Of a DNA stretch of 6,771 nt, positions 1 through 5,017 are shown in pieces (the first letter of the stretch is position 1; the number at the start of each line of letters is the position of its first letter). The DNA comes from an uncultured Bacteroidales bacterium (GTDB lineage Bacteria; Bacteroidota; Bacteroidia; Bacteroidales; UBA932). The notes below the pieces were generated by a model. That model was given only the letters and a program-made list of their open reading frames with translations. It was not told the origin of the DNA and ran no database searches. The stretch spans positions 1 through 6,771 of the forward strand of contig CAKULN010000087.1 in assembly GCA_934667175.1 (NCBI GenBank), read 5' to 3'. The translations under genes and the position numbers were made by a program.

Positions 1-5
1 AACAT

Positions 6-65
6 CAAGGATAGCCTTCACACGGAACATACACAATCCCTCAAGCTATCCTTGTCAAGGACAAG
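6..65. repeat. Inverted repeat plus adjacent small hairpin at window start
   Basis: CAAGGATAGC at 6-15 is perfectly complemented by GCTATCCTTG at 45-54, leaving a 29-base loop. It is followed without a gap by CTTGTC-AAG-GACAAG at 51-65. No T-tract follows on either strand, so this is not a clear rho-independent terminator, although it lies downstream of the minus-strand membrane gene that ends at 120. Bases 66-119 show nothing else I can name. Confidence 0.4.
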
Positions 66-119
66 ACACTCTTCGAATAATGTGCAATAAAGTCTATAAT
101 TATGCTGGATGACAGAATG

Positions 120-512
120 TCATATCCGTTTGAGAACTTTCAACAGGACAGGTGACAACATCGTTGTCGCCAACACAAGCACCCACAGATTGCCCGTCAA
201 TGGATTGTAGGCGGCAAGAATTTCCGCGATTATACTACCTCCGGCAATTCCGGCGGCAGACTCGAAGGCTATGGTCAATAACGCCCAGCAAAAGCCTATT
301 GCCAGACAGTCTTTCATGCCACAGCCTTTTGCCAGACGGGGAAGCACCAGCCATGTCACCAGAAAGATGAATATGCTCAGCAATATCCCGCTTACGGGCA
401 ATGCTGTCTCTTCTCCGACAAGCCTGACCAGTACATATTCACGTAATCCTCCGTTGAGTATTGCCACGGGGATGAAGCATATCCAAACGATAAATGATTT
501 CAATAGCCGCAT
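120..512 (-). CDS. Small four-helix inner membrane protein of unknown function
   Basis: This 130-residue integral membrane protein has likely transmembrane helices at about residues 7-24, 38-57, 68-88 and 108-125, and a basic C-terminus (KVLKRI). Recognisable short motifs are NGGLREYVL near residue 20, FE at 83-84 and YNPLTGNLW at 102-110. From memory, this resembles an uncharacterised family of about 130 residues in Bacteroidetes, and I assign no function. I chose the ATG at 512 rather than the upstream in-frame ATG at 551. A good -7 box (TAACTTTG) lies at 547-540, which would put the transcript start near 533, after the 551 codon. The gene appears complete. It is divergent from the AraC remnant at 555. 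Confidence 0.75.
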   Translation of the reverse strand: MRLLKSFIVWICFIPVAILNGGLREYVLVRLVGEETALPVSGILLSIFIFLVTWLVLPRLAKGCGMKDCLAIGFCWALLTIAFESAAGIAGGSIIAEILAAYNPLTGNLWVLVLATTMLSPVLLKVLKRI

Positions 513-539
513 AATTTCCGGTATGATGATGAACTGCCA

Positions 540-571
540 CAAAGTTAGCATTTATTGCGCAACATCTCAAC
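540..571 (-). promoter_or_regulatory. Bacteroidetes-type promoter of the membrane protein
   Basis: On the minus strand, GTTG (571-568) is separated by exactly 20 bases from TAACTTTG (547-540), matching the Bacteroidetes -33/-7 consensus. The predicted start is near 533, about 20 bases before the ATG at 512. The -33 element lies inside the AraC-derived sequence. Confidence 0.6.
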
Positions 572-890
572 CCAGAGCGCGTCCATAATTAACCGTTTCC
601 TCAGGATGCTGGAGGAAGGGACATACCGAGAGCGCCGGGAGGTGACATATTACGCCGACAAACTCTGTGTCACCCCGAAGTACCTTTCCGAAGTGTCCAA
701 GAAGGCCAGCGGCTACGGGGCGAACTATTGGATAAACCGCTACACCATCCTCGACATCACCCGGCTGCTCCGCGACAAGTCATTGTCATTCGTGGATATA
801 TCCGACATCTTCGGATTCTCATCACCGGCCTATTTCAGCCGCTACGTGCAGCAGAATCTGGGGATGAAGCCGTCCGACTACAGGGATTAG
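555..890 (+). pseudogene. AraC-family regulator, C-terminal DNA-binding domain only (5' truncated)
   Basis: The open frame encodes the two-helix-turn-helix AraC/XylS DNA-binding domain. The first HTH is around YADKLCVTPKYLSEVSKK and the second around FVDISDIFGFSSPAYFSRYV, ending in the typical GMKPSDYR signature. Bacteroidales members are usually about 290-300 residues with an N-terminal sensor domain. Here an in-frame stop (TAG at 546-548) sits just upstream and no sensor domain is present. The only initiation codons are TTG at 555 or ATG at 606. The fragment ends at a TAG (888-890). It could still be translated as a stand-alone DNA-binding protein of MarA size, but no promoter or ribosome-binding site is evident for it, so I treat it as a truncated pseudogene. 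Base composition is richer in GC than in the downstream ATPase gene. Confidence 0.8.
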
Positions 891-911
891 GTGAAAGGTA
901 TATCGATACAT

Positions 912-1488
912 TTATACTTTAGCACTTTCAAGCACTACCCAAATATCAGCATTTACTTTGCCTTCATGTCTTATTATTCCTGCTTTCTGCAATACAGCCA
1001 AATCACTCTCGACAGTGCGTTGTGTTACCGACAGAGTTTCCGACATAGCCTTGCTGGTAATGCTTGGATCAGCCTTAATTGCGGAAATGATAAAACGCTG
1101 TCTGTTAGAAAGTTCTATCGCTGAGGTGTTTCTGACATTTGTTTCCGACATTTACACTGGCAAACTCTCCGTCATTACCACTGCGTTCGGCAATGACTTC
1201 ATCCATAGTCTTACACTGAATGGTAACCATCACGCCGCCACAATTTTCTTCGACTGTCGGCAATGGAAGATTTACACGCTCAAGCTCCTCCTTGATTTTC
1301 TTGAAACCGCGTCCCCCATGTCTCCACGAAGCCAGCCTTGTAGAACACATTGGCAATATTGTGGTTTCGAGGAAAAGAAGAGTGCTTCTTCATCAAGTCT
1401 GCAGGGGTCAATTCTTTAGGAAGCATACCATAGTTCCACAATTCTATGCTGTGATCATACACTCGCATCCTTCTATACACCGTAACAT
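912..1488 (-). pseudogene. AlbA/RecG-like ATP-binding transcriptional regulator remnant
   Basis: Three consecutive frames together match the C-terminal half of the AlbA_2/HATPase_c_4 (COG2865-like) regulators. The first segment has RVYDHSIELWNYGMLP, then HSSFPRNHNIANVFYKAGFVETWG. The second has RGFKKIKEELERVNLPLPTVEENCGG. The last is a winged helix, AIELSNRQRFIISAIKADPSIT followed by VTQRTVESDLAVLQKAGII. Frame changes occur at 1313-1317, where a run of five G (minus strand) stands where four would keep the W-G-R-G reading, and at about 1140-1160. The N-terminal AlbA DNA-binding domain is missing. The frame is closed by a stop just upstream of a GTG at 1480. An ATG at 1488, in another frame and about 13 bases before that frame's conserved sequence begins, is probably the original start left after an internal deletion. 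The gene is not functional as read. Confidence 0.85.
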
Positions 1489-1500
1489 TTTATGATGATG

Positions 1501-1508
1501 CAAAGTTA
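1501..1508 (-). promoter_or_regulatory. -7 box of the AlbA-like remnant
   Basis: The minus strand reads TAACTTTG at 1508-1501, a full match to TAnnTTTG. It is placed about 13 bases before the leftover ATG at 1488. No good -33 element is seen at the expected distance. The palindrome at 1517-1528 occupies the spacer, so repression there would be plausible. Confidence 0.45.
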
Positions 1509-1513
1509 TGCAA

Positions 1514-1564
1514 TAATGTTTGCAAACACTAATATTTGGCAAAATTTAGTGTCTGCAAACATTA
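1514..1564. promoter_or_regulatory. Double TGTTTGCAAACA dyad, candidate operator
   Basis: ATGTTTGCAAACACTAA (1516-1532) faces its inverted copy TTAGTGTCTGCAAACAT (1546-1562) with one mismatch. Each arm contains a palindrome: TGTTTGCAAACA (perfect) at 1517-1528 and TGTCTGCAAACA at 1550-1561. Their centres are 33 bp apart, about three helical turns. A weaker TTTGGCAAA (1535-1543) is centred midway between them. This pattern suggests cooperative binding by a dimeric regulator, possibly the AlbA-like protein once encoded next door. The regulator assignment is inference. Confidence 0.55.
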
Positions 1565-1584
1565 AATAGAGTGTACCTTAATTT

Positions 1585-1648
1585 CGTTTAAGTTCTTAGA
1601 CGTTATTTACATATCTCTCAAACAATCAATATTCCCGATTCTGAAATA
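1585..1648. repeat. Left copy of an imperfect direct repeat shared with 4963-5017
   Basis: This segment shares CGTTTA, GACGTTATTTACA, TCAATA and GATTCTGAAATA, in the same order and orientation, with 4963-5017. That other copy spans the last codons of the Fic gene and its 3' flank. Read on the minus strand, this copy still encodes Y-F-R-I of the Fic C-terminus but has no Fic gene attached, so it looks like the leftover end of a related gene or a recombination footprint. Confidence 0.6.
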
Positions 1649-1697
1649 ATGGAAAGTTAATCCGCATTTTTGTCATATATGTCCAGATGAATCCAAA

Positions 1698-1705
1698 TAA
1701 CTTTG
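1698..1705 (+). promoter_or_regulatory. -7 box upstream of the EFR1 remnant
   Basis: TAACTTTG matches TAnnTTTG and lies about 49 bases before the ATG at 1754. The nearest TTTG upstream (1669-1672) is 25 bases away, longer than the usual 19-21, so the -33 part is uncertain. Confidence 0.45.
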
Positions 1706-1753
1706 CAACTGAAAAAGGAAAAATGTAAAATAATTATTATCGCATATAATATT

Positions 1754-2228
1754 ATGATCGGAGACAGAAAAATCACAAGACGCACAGCCTTGAAATCAAT
1801 GTTCGGGACGGTCGCTATGGGACTGGCAGCCACGGTCGTGGGACTTCCAAGCCTTACATCCTGCGCCGGGAAGAAGACCAAGCGAGTGATCCTCTACTTT
1901 ACAGGAACCGGCAGCAGCCTTTACATCGCCAGGCAGCTTGCGGACGAGAACACGGAACTTCTCAGCATCCCGCAGCTGATGAAGTCTGGAAAATTTGACA
2001 TCGAGGCCGATGGGCAATTATGAACTTGACGGAGACAGTGTGAAAATTTCGGGAGACTGCGAGTTCTGCTTCGCCTGCATCCAGAACTGCCCGCAGAAAG
2101 CCATCCAATTCGCCAAGTTGGAAGATGACCCGCTGCTGTCCCGTGGAGAACTGAACCCGGACGCCCGCTACCGCAACGAGAACGTCTCCCTCACCGACCT
2201 ACGTGCCGCAAACAGTCAACGCATGTAG
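1754..2228 (+). pseudogene. EFR1-type flavodoxin/4Fe-4S lipoprotein with internal deletion
   Basis: The start encodes a twin-arginine export signal (KITRRTALKSMFG, arginines 9-10) with a lipobox LTSC (cysteine 37). It is followed by the flavodoxin phosphate-loop region YFTGTGSSLYIARQL (48-62). This frame stops at 2021-2023. The next frame, open from about 2010, holds the family's C-terminus: a 4Fe-4S motif CEFCFACIQNCP, then LNPDARYRNENVSLTDL, ending at 2228. The rest of the flavodoxin domain and the first of the two expected iron-sulfur clusters are absent, so a deletion with a frame change joins the two ends near 2000-2020. Family members are normally around 250-280 residues and are thought to be electron-transfer proteins. 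The start at 1754 is chosen because the Tat motif begins there. GC content is higher than in the next gene. Confidence 0.85.
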
Positions 2229-2247
2229 GAAATATTCATGCATTACA

Positions 2248-2293
2248 AAAATAATACGCCTTGGCAGAAGCACCTGTCAGGGTGTATTATTTT
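2248..2293. terminator. Long hairpin terminator, probably bidirectional
   Basis: AAAATAATACGCC (2248-2260) pairs with GGTGTATTATTTT (2281-2293). The stem continues without a break through TTGGCAG (2261-2267) and CTGTCAG (2274-2280) around the hexaloop AAGCAC. The whole forms a 20-bp stem with a few G-U pairs. A-rich and T-rich ends on both sides would allow termination in either direction. It lies 20 bases after the EFR1 stop and separates it from the ATPase promoter. Confidence 0.7.
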
Positions 2294-2313
2294 GATGTTT
2301 ATAGAGAAAACCG

Positions 2314-2345
2314 GTTGTCATAGACTGACAAATTATTTATATTTG
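2314..2345 (+). promoter_or_regulatory. Promoter of the DUF4143 ATPase
   Basis: GTTG (2314-2317), 20 bases, then TATATTTG (2338-2345) form a good Bacteroidetes promoter. The start of transcription would be near 2352, inside the palindrome that follows. Confidence 0.65.
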
Positions 2346-2369
2346 CATTGCGTAAATATTCGCAATGCA
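2344..2369. promoter_or_regulatory. Perfect palindrome at the ATPase transcription start
   Basis: TGCATTGCG (2344-2352), an 8-base spacer, and CGCAATGCA (2361-2369) form a perfect dyad that overlaps the end of the -7 box and the predicted transcript start. A third half-site follows, since GCACTGCGTAAA (2367-2378) repeats GCATTGCGTAAA (2345-2356) 22 bp downstream with one mismatch. It is either a repressor operator or a 5' mRNA hairpin. Confidence 0.55.
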
Positions 2370-2388
2370 CTGCGTAAAATGTAAAATA

Positions 2389-3573
2389 ATGTACGAAAGA
2401 GCAGAATATCAGACAATTAAGAGCCGTCTCGAAGAACCGCGAAAGTTCATTCAAGTCGTGATGGGTGCCCGCCAGATAGGAAAGTCAACCGTTGTGAAGC
2501 AGGTACTGAAAGACCTGGACCTTCCATATCAGTTTTACTCTGCCGACAATGTTCCGGCATCAAACAAGGCTTGGATTTCAGACTGTTGGGAAGCTGTCCG
2601 CAGCCTTAAAAGAAACAACAACTGGGGAAGTGCAATTCTTGTAATCGATGAGATACAGAAAATCTCGAACTGGAGTGAGGCTGTGAAAAAGGAATGGGAC
2701 GATGACTCATTCAATGACAGGAACATAAAGGTATTGCTTCTTGGAAGCAGCCGTGTCATGCTCGAAAAAGGTCTTTCCGAGTCATTGACCGGACGCTTTG
2801 AGGAAATAAGAATGAGCCATTGGAGTTATGCTGAAATGCGAGACTGCTTCGGCTGGTCTCTTGACCAGTACATGTTTTATGGAGGTTACCCGGGTGCTGC
2901 GTCTCTGATAGATGACGAAGAACGCTTCCAGTGGTATATTCAATCGGCCATCATAGATGCAACGATAAACAAGGACATCCTGATGGACACGCCTATCGGA
3001 AAACCGGCTCTTCTTCGTCAGACATTTGAACTTGGTGCGGCCTACTCCGGAGAAATTCTGTCTTTGAACAAGATGCTCGGATCATTGCAGGATGCGGGAA
3101 ACACATCGACGCTTTCAGGCTATCTGAATCTTCTTGCTGAAAGCGGTCTCCTGTGCGGTCTTCAGAAATACAGCATTGACATGGCTAGACGAAGGGCTAG
3201 CATTCCGAAATTTCAGGTCTATAACAATGCATTGAAGATGGTTTACAGTCCAATGGTATTTAATCAGGCCATAATTGACCGCAGGTCGTGGGGACGCACA
3301 TTCGAGTCTGGAATCGGCGCATATCTAATCAGCCAGGCATTTGTCCATCGCTTCGATGTGTTCTATTGGCGTGAACGGAATGACGAGGTGGATTTCATAC
3401 TTCGAAAGAAGAATTCATTAGTTGCGATAGAGGTCAAGAGCAATGCGGAAAAACGTACAGAAGGCTTGGATAAGTTCCGGGAGCTTTTCAAGCCAACATC
3501 ATCATTCATTGTCGGTGACGGTGGCATCAAGGCTGAGGAATTCATGACTATAGACTTGATGAAGTTATTTTGA
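2389..3573 (+). CDS. AAA-family ATPase with DUF4143 domain
   Basis: This is an intact cytoplasmic P-loop ATPase of the AAA_14/DUF4143 family. Counting from an upstream in-frame ATG at 2365, the Walker A is GARQIGKST (34-42) and the Walker B is ILVIDEIQK (D95, E96). A sensor-like GSSRVML and LTGRFEEI follow, then the DUF4143 region. The C-terminus is a PD-(D/E)XK-like fold with EVDFIL (D343) and IEVKS (E356, K358). Its length of about 394-402 residues is normal for the family. These proteins are common in Bacteroidales and archaea; their biological role is largely unknown, and nuclease activity is not established. I prefer the ATG at 2389 because homologues begin at the MYERAEY position and the 2365 codon lies within the palindrome. 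The preferred start leaves a leader of about 37 bases. It has its own promoter. The protease remnant starts 46 bases after its stop and may be read through. Confidence 0.85.
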   Translation: MYERAEYQTIKSRLEEPRKFIQVVMGARQIGKSTVVKQVLKDLDLPYQFYSADNVPASNKAWISDCWEAVRSLKRNNNWGSAILVIDEIQKISNWSEAVKKEWDDDSFNDRNIKVLLLGSSRVMLEKGLSESLTGRFEEIRMSHWSYAEMRDCFGWSLDQYMFYGGYPGAASLIDDEERFQWYIQSAIIDATINKDILMDTPIGKPALLRQTFELGAAYSGEILSLNKMLGSLQDAGNTSTLSGYLNLLAESGLLCGLQKYSIDMARRRASIPKFQVYNNALKMVYSPMVFNQAIIDRRSWGRTFESGIGAYLISQAFVHRFDVFYWRERNDEVDFILRKKNSLVAIEVKSNAEKRTEGLDKFRELFKPTSSFIVGDGGIKAEEFMTIDLMKLF

Positions 3574-3619
3574 GCCGATTGGGTTTGAGATTATGCTCGA
3601 AAACACAGAAATAAAACAG

Positions 3620-4133
3620 ATGAACAAGAAATTAAACAAAGCATTGACATTTCTCTTGTCATTTATTCCTCTTGCACTTTACGCGCAGAACGCGGATCAG
3701 AGAATCAACGAGCTCCTCGGCAGCGAAGACTGGTTCGCTCTTAACCGGGAATATTCAGAAGTGACATTGAGCCGAACAACACCCTCTGTCAGCGAACATC
3801 AACAGCGAACCGCAGAGCATCAAACTGGACACAGGCTGCACCATGGCCGACTTGTCGTATATATGGTATTGCGCCCACAAGGATTCCACATCAAATCTTG
3901 AAGAGTCCAATTTTCTTCTCGGCACCTACGGAAAAACAGAGAAAAAGGGGCTTTTGTCAATGCCGGAAGTTTCCTTTGAAGTGGACGGAAAGGAGGCCAT
4001 AGTACATAATGTTCTGATTCACACCACTCCTGACGGCAACCAACATTATTCAGGCACAGTCGGCCTAGAATTGCTTCGAAAGTTCAACAAGGTGAATATC
4101 AACCTTCAAAATATGGTATTGGCCGTAAAATAA
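3620..4133 (+). pseudogene. Secreted retropepsin-like aspartyl protease with broken middle
   Basis: The start encodes a signal peptide (MNKKLNKALTFLLSFIPLALYAQ, cut after A22 or nearby). The mature N-terminus follows, NADQRINELLGSEDWFALNREY, resembling Bacteroidales aspartyl-protease-like proteins. The frame then shifts near 3755-3770. The second frame, open from 3771, reads SANINSEPQSIKLDTGCTM with the catalytic D-T-G at 3828-3836. It continues to VSFEVDGKEAIVHNVLI and GTVGLELLRKFNKVNINL, and ends at 4133. This tail has the GxxLLxxF and final hydrophobic strand typical of the retropepsin fold. Family members usually have a long helical region between the N-terminus and the protease domain. 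Here only about 45 residues precede the shift, so an internal deletion with frame loss is likely. The catalytic motif survives, but the protein cannot be made as one chain. The start at 3620 is chosen over 3593 because the signal peptide begins there. Confidence 0.8.
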
Positions 4134-4157
4134 TTAGGAACACTTTTTTACACATAT

Positions 4158-4181
4158 TCAACATCACAGGAAAGATGTTGA
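4158..4181. repeat. Perfect 8-bp hairpin after the protease remnant
   Basis: TCAACATC (4158-4165) and GATGTTGA (4174-4181) pair around an 8-base loop. No T-tract follows directly. This is the first of three palindromes in the 180-base intergenic region. Confidence 0.45.
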
Positions 4182-4191
4182 TGGAAATTAG

Positions 4192-4242
4192 ATAATCGAA
4201 AAAAACGTCATTGAATGACACTGCTTTCGATTATTTTTTTTG
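4192..4242 (+). terminator. Rho-independent terminator with nested palindrome
   Basis: ATAATCGAAA (4192-4201) pairs with TTTCGATTAT (4225-4234) and is followed by a run of T to 4241. Inside the loop is a second dyad, GTCAT-TGA-ATGAC (4207-4219). It can terminate the protease transcript. Its structure is also shared with the palindrome at 4270-4310, so it may double as an operator. Confidence 0.6.
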
Positions 4243-4269
4243 ACACCTAAAGAAAATGGACTACCTTTG
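4239..4269 (+). promoter_or_regulatory. Promoter of the Crp/Fnr remnant
   Basis: TTTG (4239-4242), 19 bases, then TACCTTTG (4262-4269) match the Bacteroidetes consensus closely. The -33 element uses the end of the terminator T-run. The transcript would start near 4276. Confidence 0.65.
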
Positions 4270-4310
4270 TAATCGAAAAACATGTCACATGGTGACATAA
4301 AATTCGATTA
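4270..4310. promoter_or_regulatory. Nested palindrome just after the Crp -7 box
   Basis: TAATCGAA (4270-4277) and TTCGATTA (4303-4310) enclose a second dyad, ATGTCAC-ATG-GTGACAT (4282-4298). The core TGTCA-N5-TGACA closely matches CGTCA-N5-TGACA at 4206-4220, with the same TAATCGAA-type outer arms. The position, at the transcript start and leader, suits an autoregulatory operator for the adjacent Crp-family protein. Confidence 0.5.
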
Positions 4311-4313
4311 GTG

Positions 4314-4730
4314 ATGAAAACTATTTTACAGAAGGTGCTCTGACAACATTGTCTTTTCCCGTCCAAGAGCATAATCCTCGAAGAAGGAAAGATCGCAGAC
4401 AAACTCTATTACGTCCGCAGCGGATGCCTGCGCCTTGCATTCAACAATGACGGCAAGGACATCACATTCCAGTTCTTCTTTCCTGGAGATATAGTCGCAT
4501 CGTTCGACAGTCTGCATAACGGCACGCCAAGCCTATTCTCGCTTGAATGCATTAAGCCGAGCGAACTCCTCGCAATAGACGGCAAAGAGCTGAAAAACAT
4601 CATCCGAACCAATGACATCCTCCGCGATGAATATGAAAATCTGCTTGTAGACCACTTTCACGCCTACCAGCAGCTGTTTCTCTCACGCATCCGCAACACT
4701 CCGCAGCTGCGCTACGAGGAACTCCTCCGG
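4314..4730 (+). pseudogene. Crp/Fnr-family regulator, damaged start and no DNA-binding domain
   Basis: A start codon at 4314 gives MKTILQKVL and then an in-frame TGA at 4341. In the same frame after that stop lies a well-preserved cyclic-nucleotide-binding-type domain: IILEEGKIADKLYYVRSGCL, then DGKDITFQFFFPGDIV, and later LFLSRIRNTPQLRYEELLR. This is the usual order in Bacteroidales Crp-like proteins, which total about 190-230 residues. About 15-20 codons seem to be missing near the start. The family's C-terminal winged helix (normally beginning shortly after RYEELL) is absent: after about 4730 the sequence belongs to the opposite-strand membrane gene. The open frame runs on to a TGA at 4887-4889 as unrelated sequence. 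No start codon follows the early stop before the domain, so it is very likely dead. Confidence 0.85.
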
Positions 4731-4978
4731 CAGAATCAGAATCGCGGCGAACCCGATCAACTGAACAATCCCGGCAATGGCCACGTTACGAACATTCGCA
4801 GGAAACGTCTCTACCGGAAGCGGCTCGGTCAGCACCCACTTCACACCGACCCATTTGACCTTGAAGAATCCCCATTTCGTGAAAATTGAATATATCAGAG
4901 CCGTAAGGACGATGCCTATGCCGCCGTGAATAAGAAAGAACTTGTCTATCACCAGGTGATCCCGTTTATGTCCTGGAC
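4683..4978 (-). pseudogene. Truncated membrane protein, tail-to-tail with the Crp remnant
   Basis: The open frame from a GTG at 4952 reads MIDKFFLIHGGIGIVLTAL, then IYSIFTKWGFFKVKWVGVKWVLT, then a second hydrophobic stretch, NVAIAGIVQLIGFAAILIL. This resembles the end of an uncharacterised Bacteroidales membrane protein of about 150 residues, in which the W-G-F-F-K and K-W-V-L-T segment is conserved. I recall this resemblance but cannot name the family. The codons upstream of 4952 to a TAA near 4981 do not look native, so the N-terminal part is missing. A further gap may exist after KWVLT. The last 15 residues before the stop at 4683 are antisense Crp sequence, so the native part ends near 4731. 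Confidence 0.6.
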
Positions 4979-5017
4979 GTTATTTACAGGCTTCGGTCAA
5001 TACTTGATTCTGAAATA
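4963..5017. repeat. Right copy of the imperfect direct repeat at 1585-1648
   Basis: This segment shares CGTTTA, GACGTTATTTACA, TCAATA and GATTCTGAAATA with the left copy, about 41 identical positions in 55. It overlaps the last seven codons and stop of the Fic gene and runs into the junction with the membrane remnant. Together the two copies bracket about 3.3 kb. Confidence 0.6.

Noticed and set aside
82..93. GTGCAATAAAGT, repeated exactly at 6107-6118
   Set aside because: A single AT-rich 12-mer with unrelated flanks on both sides; expected by chance at about this rate and not supported by further shared blocks.
958..1419. Plus-strand 153-codon open frame across the AlbA-like remnant
   Set aside because: It is antisense to recognisable HATPase_c_4 and winged-helix sequence, crosses both of its frameshifts, and shows no domain-like pattern of its own.
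2535..2759. Minus-strand open frame inside the ATPase gene
   Set aside because: It is antisense to the Walker B region of an intact gene; a shadow frame.
4326..4618. Two minus-strand open frames over the Crp domain
   Set aside because: They are antisense to the well-preserved cyclic-nucleotide-binding-type domain and have no family resemblance.
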